A stretch of DNA of 40,935 nucleotides. Source: JAHFIW01 sp035495855. GTDB lineage: Bacteria; Patescibacteriota; Patescibacteriia; SG8-24. The stretch is from contig DATJFD010000045.1 in the NCBI GenBank assembly GCA_035495855.1, forward strand, positions 1 to 40,935. The letters run 5' to 3'. The translations under genes and the position numbers were made by a program. Shown here in pieces: positions 39,029 through 40,935 of the stretch. Under the pieces are notes generated by a model, which did not search any database, was not told the DNA's origin, and saw only the letters and a program-made list of their open reading frames with translations. Each line of letters opens with the position of its first letter. Position 1 is the first letter of the stretch.

Positions 39029-40816
39029 TCAACGCCGCTCTTTTTTCGGCTTCCGCAGCCACTGCAGGAGCTCCTTCAGCGGCCGCGCGTTGAGAACGTC
39101 CTTCCTCTCGGCCCAGCCGCGGCGGGCGATGGCGATGCCGTTGTCCATGTAACGCATGTGCGCGGGCTCGTGGGCGTCGGTGTCGATGACGAGCTTCACG
39201 CCGAGCGCGACGGCCATGCGGACGTGCTTGTCCTTGAGGTCGCTGCGGTCGGGGTAGGCGTCGATCTCCATGGCCGTGCCGGTCGCCTTCGCCGCCTTGA
39301 GCAGCGCCTCCATGTCGACCTCTGCGGGCTCGCGTTTGTTGATCTTGCGGCCGGTCGGATGGAAGATCGCGTCCACGTTCGGGTCCTTCATCGCTTCGAT
39401 GATGCGCGCGGTCTGCTGCTCGCGAGACAGCCGGAAATGCGAATGCACCGAGGCGCCGACGAAGTCGAGCCTCGCCAGCGTCGCGCCGGAGAGGGACAGC
39501 GAGCCGTCCTTGAGGATGTCGGCTTCGATCCCCTTGAGCACCGTGACGGACCGCGAGCGCCGGTTAAAAGCCTCGATGGCACGGGCCTGCTGCGCGAGCC
39601 GCTTGGCGTTGAGGCCGCCGGTCATTGCCAGCGCCTTGGTGTGATCGGTGACCGCCATGTACTCATACCCGAGCTCGCTCGCCGCAGCCGCCATGTCGGC
39701 GATGGACCCGGCGCCGTCGCTCCAGTCGGTCTGGACCTGCAGGTCGCCGCGCATCGCGTCGTAGCCGATGACCTTCGGCAGCGTCCCGGCCTTCGCGGCC
39801 TCGATCTCTCCCGTGTCCGTCCGCAGCTCCGGCTCGATGTACGGCAGGCCGAGCGCGCGATAGACGTCCTCTTCCGTGCGCGAGGCGATCTTGCGCTTGC
39901 CGCGCCACAGCCCGTATTCGTTGAGCTTCAGCCCCTTCTTGATGGCCATCTTGCGCGTCTTGATGCCGTGGTCCTTGTCGCCGGTGAAGTACTGCACCGC
40001 CGCGCCGAAGGACCCGTCGGGAACGACGCGCACGTCCGCGTGCATGCCGTTCGCGAGCCGGACGGTCGTCATCGTGCCGCCGCGCTCGAGCACCCGCGCG
40101 ACCTCCGGGAAGGAGGCGAACGCGTCCATGACCTTCTTCGGCTGCGACGTCGTGACGATGAAATCGAGGTCGCCGATGGTCTCCTGGCGGCGGCGCACGG
40201 AGCCGCACACGACCGCGTGCTGCACGCCGGCGACGGCGCGCAGACGTTCTTCCATGCCGCGCGCGAGCGGCAGGATGAACCCGAGGATCTTCCGTTCGCC
40301 GACCTCCTTCTTGATGAGCGCCGGGCCTCGCGTCCTCTTCCCGTCCTCCTCGCCGATCCCGAGACCTTTGAGGATGTGCTCCTGCGCCTTCGCGCCATAG
40401 TGCGGCACGTCCGCGATCTTTCCCGCCCTCGCCGCGCGTTCGAGGTCCTTGAGCGTCCTCACTTTCAGGGCCTTGTACATGGCGAGCGCGGTCTTCGGCC
40501 CGATGCCCTCGATGGACGTGAGCGCCAGCGCGTCGAACGGATACTTCTTCTTGAAGCGCGCGTACTCGGGGAACGTTCCCTTGGTGAACAGGGTCTTGAT
40601 GTGCCCCGCGATGCCTTCGCCGACGCCGGGGATGCGGCGGAGCCCTTTGACCCCGTCGGTTTTGAACAGCGACTCGGCGGAAACGTCCGCCGAAGCGATG
40701 CCGTCGGCCGCCTGCTCGTACGCCTGCGGCTTGAACGGCACGCCTTCCATCTCATAGAAGGCCGCCATCTCGCGCATCATCGCGGCTATCTCGCGGTTGC
40801 TGAACGCTTTTTTCAT
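39029..40816 (-). CDS. polX: Family X DNA polymerase with a PHP domain
   Basis: A 595-residue repair polymerase. Residues 1-150 form the lyase-type helix-hairpin-helix region, with RIPGVGEGIA (61-70) and SIEGIGPKTA (101-110). The nucleotidyltransferase palm has GDLDF (D216, D218) and D261 as the three metal ligands, with CGSVRR before it. The C-terminal PHP phosphoesterase domain (about 355-570) has DHT (391-393), E431, H458, H486, E517 and TDAH (546-549). Its first motif reads DLQVQTDWSDG (358-368), with Gln at both places of the usual H-x-H. Polymerase activity looks intact; exonuclease or AP-type activity of the PHP domain may be altered. Its -10 lies 6 nt before the ATG, implying a leaderless mRNA. 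Confidence 0.93.
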   Translation of the reverse strand: MKKAFSNREIAAMMREMAAFYEMEGVPFKPQAYEQAADGIASADVSAESLFKTDGVKGLRRIPGVGEGIAGHIKTLFTKGTFPEYARFKKKYPFDALALTSIEGIGPKTALAMYKALKVRTLKDLERAARAGKIADVPHYGAKAQEHILKGLGIGEEDGKRTRGPALIKKEVGERKILGFILPLARGMEERLRAVAGVQHAVVCGSVRRRQETIGDLDFIVTTSQPKKVMDAFASFPEVARVLERGGTMTTVRLANGMHADVRVVPDGSFGAAVQYFTGDKDHGIKTRKMAIKKGLKLNEYGLWRGKRKIASRTEEDVYRALGLPYIEPELRTDTGEIEAAKAGTLPKVIGYDAMRGDLQVQTDWSDGAGSIADMAAAASELGYEYMAVTDHTKALAMTGGLNAKRLAQQARAIEAFNRRSRSVTVLKGIEADILKDGSLSLSGATLARLDFVGASVHSHFRLSREQQTARIIEAMKDPNVDAIFHPTGRKINKREPAEVDMEALLKAAKATGTAMEIDAYPDRSDLKDKHVRMAVALGVKLVIDTDAHEPAHMRYMDNGIAIARRGWAERKDVLNARPLKELLQWLRKPKKERR

Positions 40817-40822
40817 GCGTCC

Positions 40823-40828
40823 ATTGTA
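40823..40828 (-). promoter_or_regulatory. -10 element of polX, leaderless arrangement
   Basis: TACAAT on the minus strand ends 6 nt before the polX ATG. The same spacing occurs at 326-338. It lies back to back with the plus-strand promoter at 40834. Confidence 0.5.
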
Positions 40829-40833
40829 GCGGA

Positions 40834-40862
40834 TTGACCCCTCGGGAGGAACGTGGTAGCTT
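40834..40862 (+). promoter_or_regulatory. Sigma70-type promoter for the gene at the right edge
   Basis: TTGACC (40834-40839), 17-bp spacer, TAGCTT (40857-40862) preceded by TGG. The layout is as at 7222, 9631 and 29023. The leader contains TTACAACCCTCAAC, related to the leaders of 7332 and 9750. Confidence 0.6.
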
Positions 40863-40929
40863 CACGCGTCGCCCGAATTTCCGGGCCGACAGGGTCATTA
40901 CAACCCTCAACGCCAGCATCGGAGGCATC

Positions 40930-40935
40930 ATGCCG
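40930..40935 (+). CDS. Start of a gene running off the right edge
   Basis: ATG at 40930 follows CGGAGG by 6 nt. The upstream leader matches the pattern of the 7332-10841 genes. Only two codons are visible, so the product cannot be named. The promoter, leader and SD make a real start likely. Confidence 0.5.

Overview
The window is about 41 kb of GC-rich (roughly 65%), tightly packed bacterial DNA. It most resembles a Patescibacteria (Candidate Phyla Radiation) genome. The reasons are a run of six small TrbC/VirB2-like pilin paralogues, many GT-C type multi-membrane glycosyltransferases, a surface protein ending in a Thr/Phe-rich tail, bacterial PH-domain and DUF2127-like membrane proteins, and many genes without a Shine-Dalgarno (SD) site. 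TGA ends several genes in ATGA or TGATG overlaps, so the code appears standard and not the UGA-Gly code of some CPR lineages. The lineage call is inference, because no rRNA or ribosomal protein gene is present.

Layout. 1-5.1 kb: the end of a surface protein, then three glycosyltransferases (STT3-like, a GT2/membrane fusion, and a Dol-P-Man synthase type). 5.1-7.1 kb: a DUF2079 membrane protein on the minus strand. 7.2-10.8 kb: four unrecognised genes (a soluble protein, a membrane protein and two lipoproteins), each with a strong SD and a related leader. 10.9-13.9 kb: six pilin-like genes. 13.9-17.8 kb: two paralogous solute-binding lipoproteins around galU. 18.0 kb: tRNA-Ser(CGA). 18.1-20.7 kb: a five-gene minus-strand group including an ExbB/TolQ-like and an ExbD/TolR-like protein, plus a DUF1653 gene. 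20.8-26.1 kb: a four-gene signalling operon (membrane protein, double-domain KaiC-like ATPase, RecA-fold protein without a P-loop, Cache-PAS histidine kinase). 26.2-28.9 kb: O-antigen ligase-like and Wzx-like flippase genes. 29.1-32.2 kb: a SpoIID-domain protein and a D,D-carboxypeptidase. 32.3-34.3 kb: PH-domain protein, small membrane protein and ruvB. 34.4-37.6 kb: methyltransferase, pirin, DUF2127-like protein and FAD oxidoreductase. 37.6-38.0 kb: tRNA-Leu(TAA) with a duplicated 3' end. 38.0-40.8 kb: a beta-carbonic-anhydrase-like protein and PolX. The last bases start another gene.

Together the genes describe a cell that invests in its envelope: glycan assembly and export, pilin-type surface structures, surface-anchored binding proteins, peptidoglycan remodelling, and membrane signalling linked to a KaiC-family ATPase.

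The most unusual non-coding signal is a set of four intergenic loci built from 7-bp tandem repeats. Each locus uses its own heptamer word on one side and a reverse-complement-related word on the other. In two loci a rho-independent terminator sits between the arms. Other leads are the KaiC/histidine-kinase operon, the ExbB/ExbD-like group, the shared leader of the 7-11 kb genes, likely leaderless transcripts, and the tRNA-Leu 3'-end duplication.
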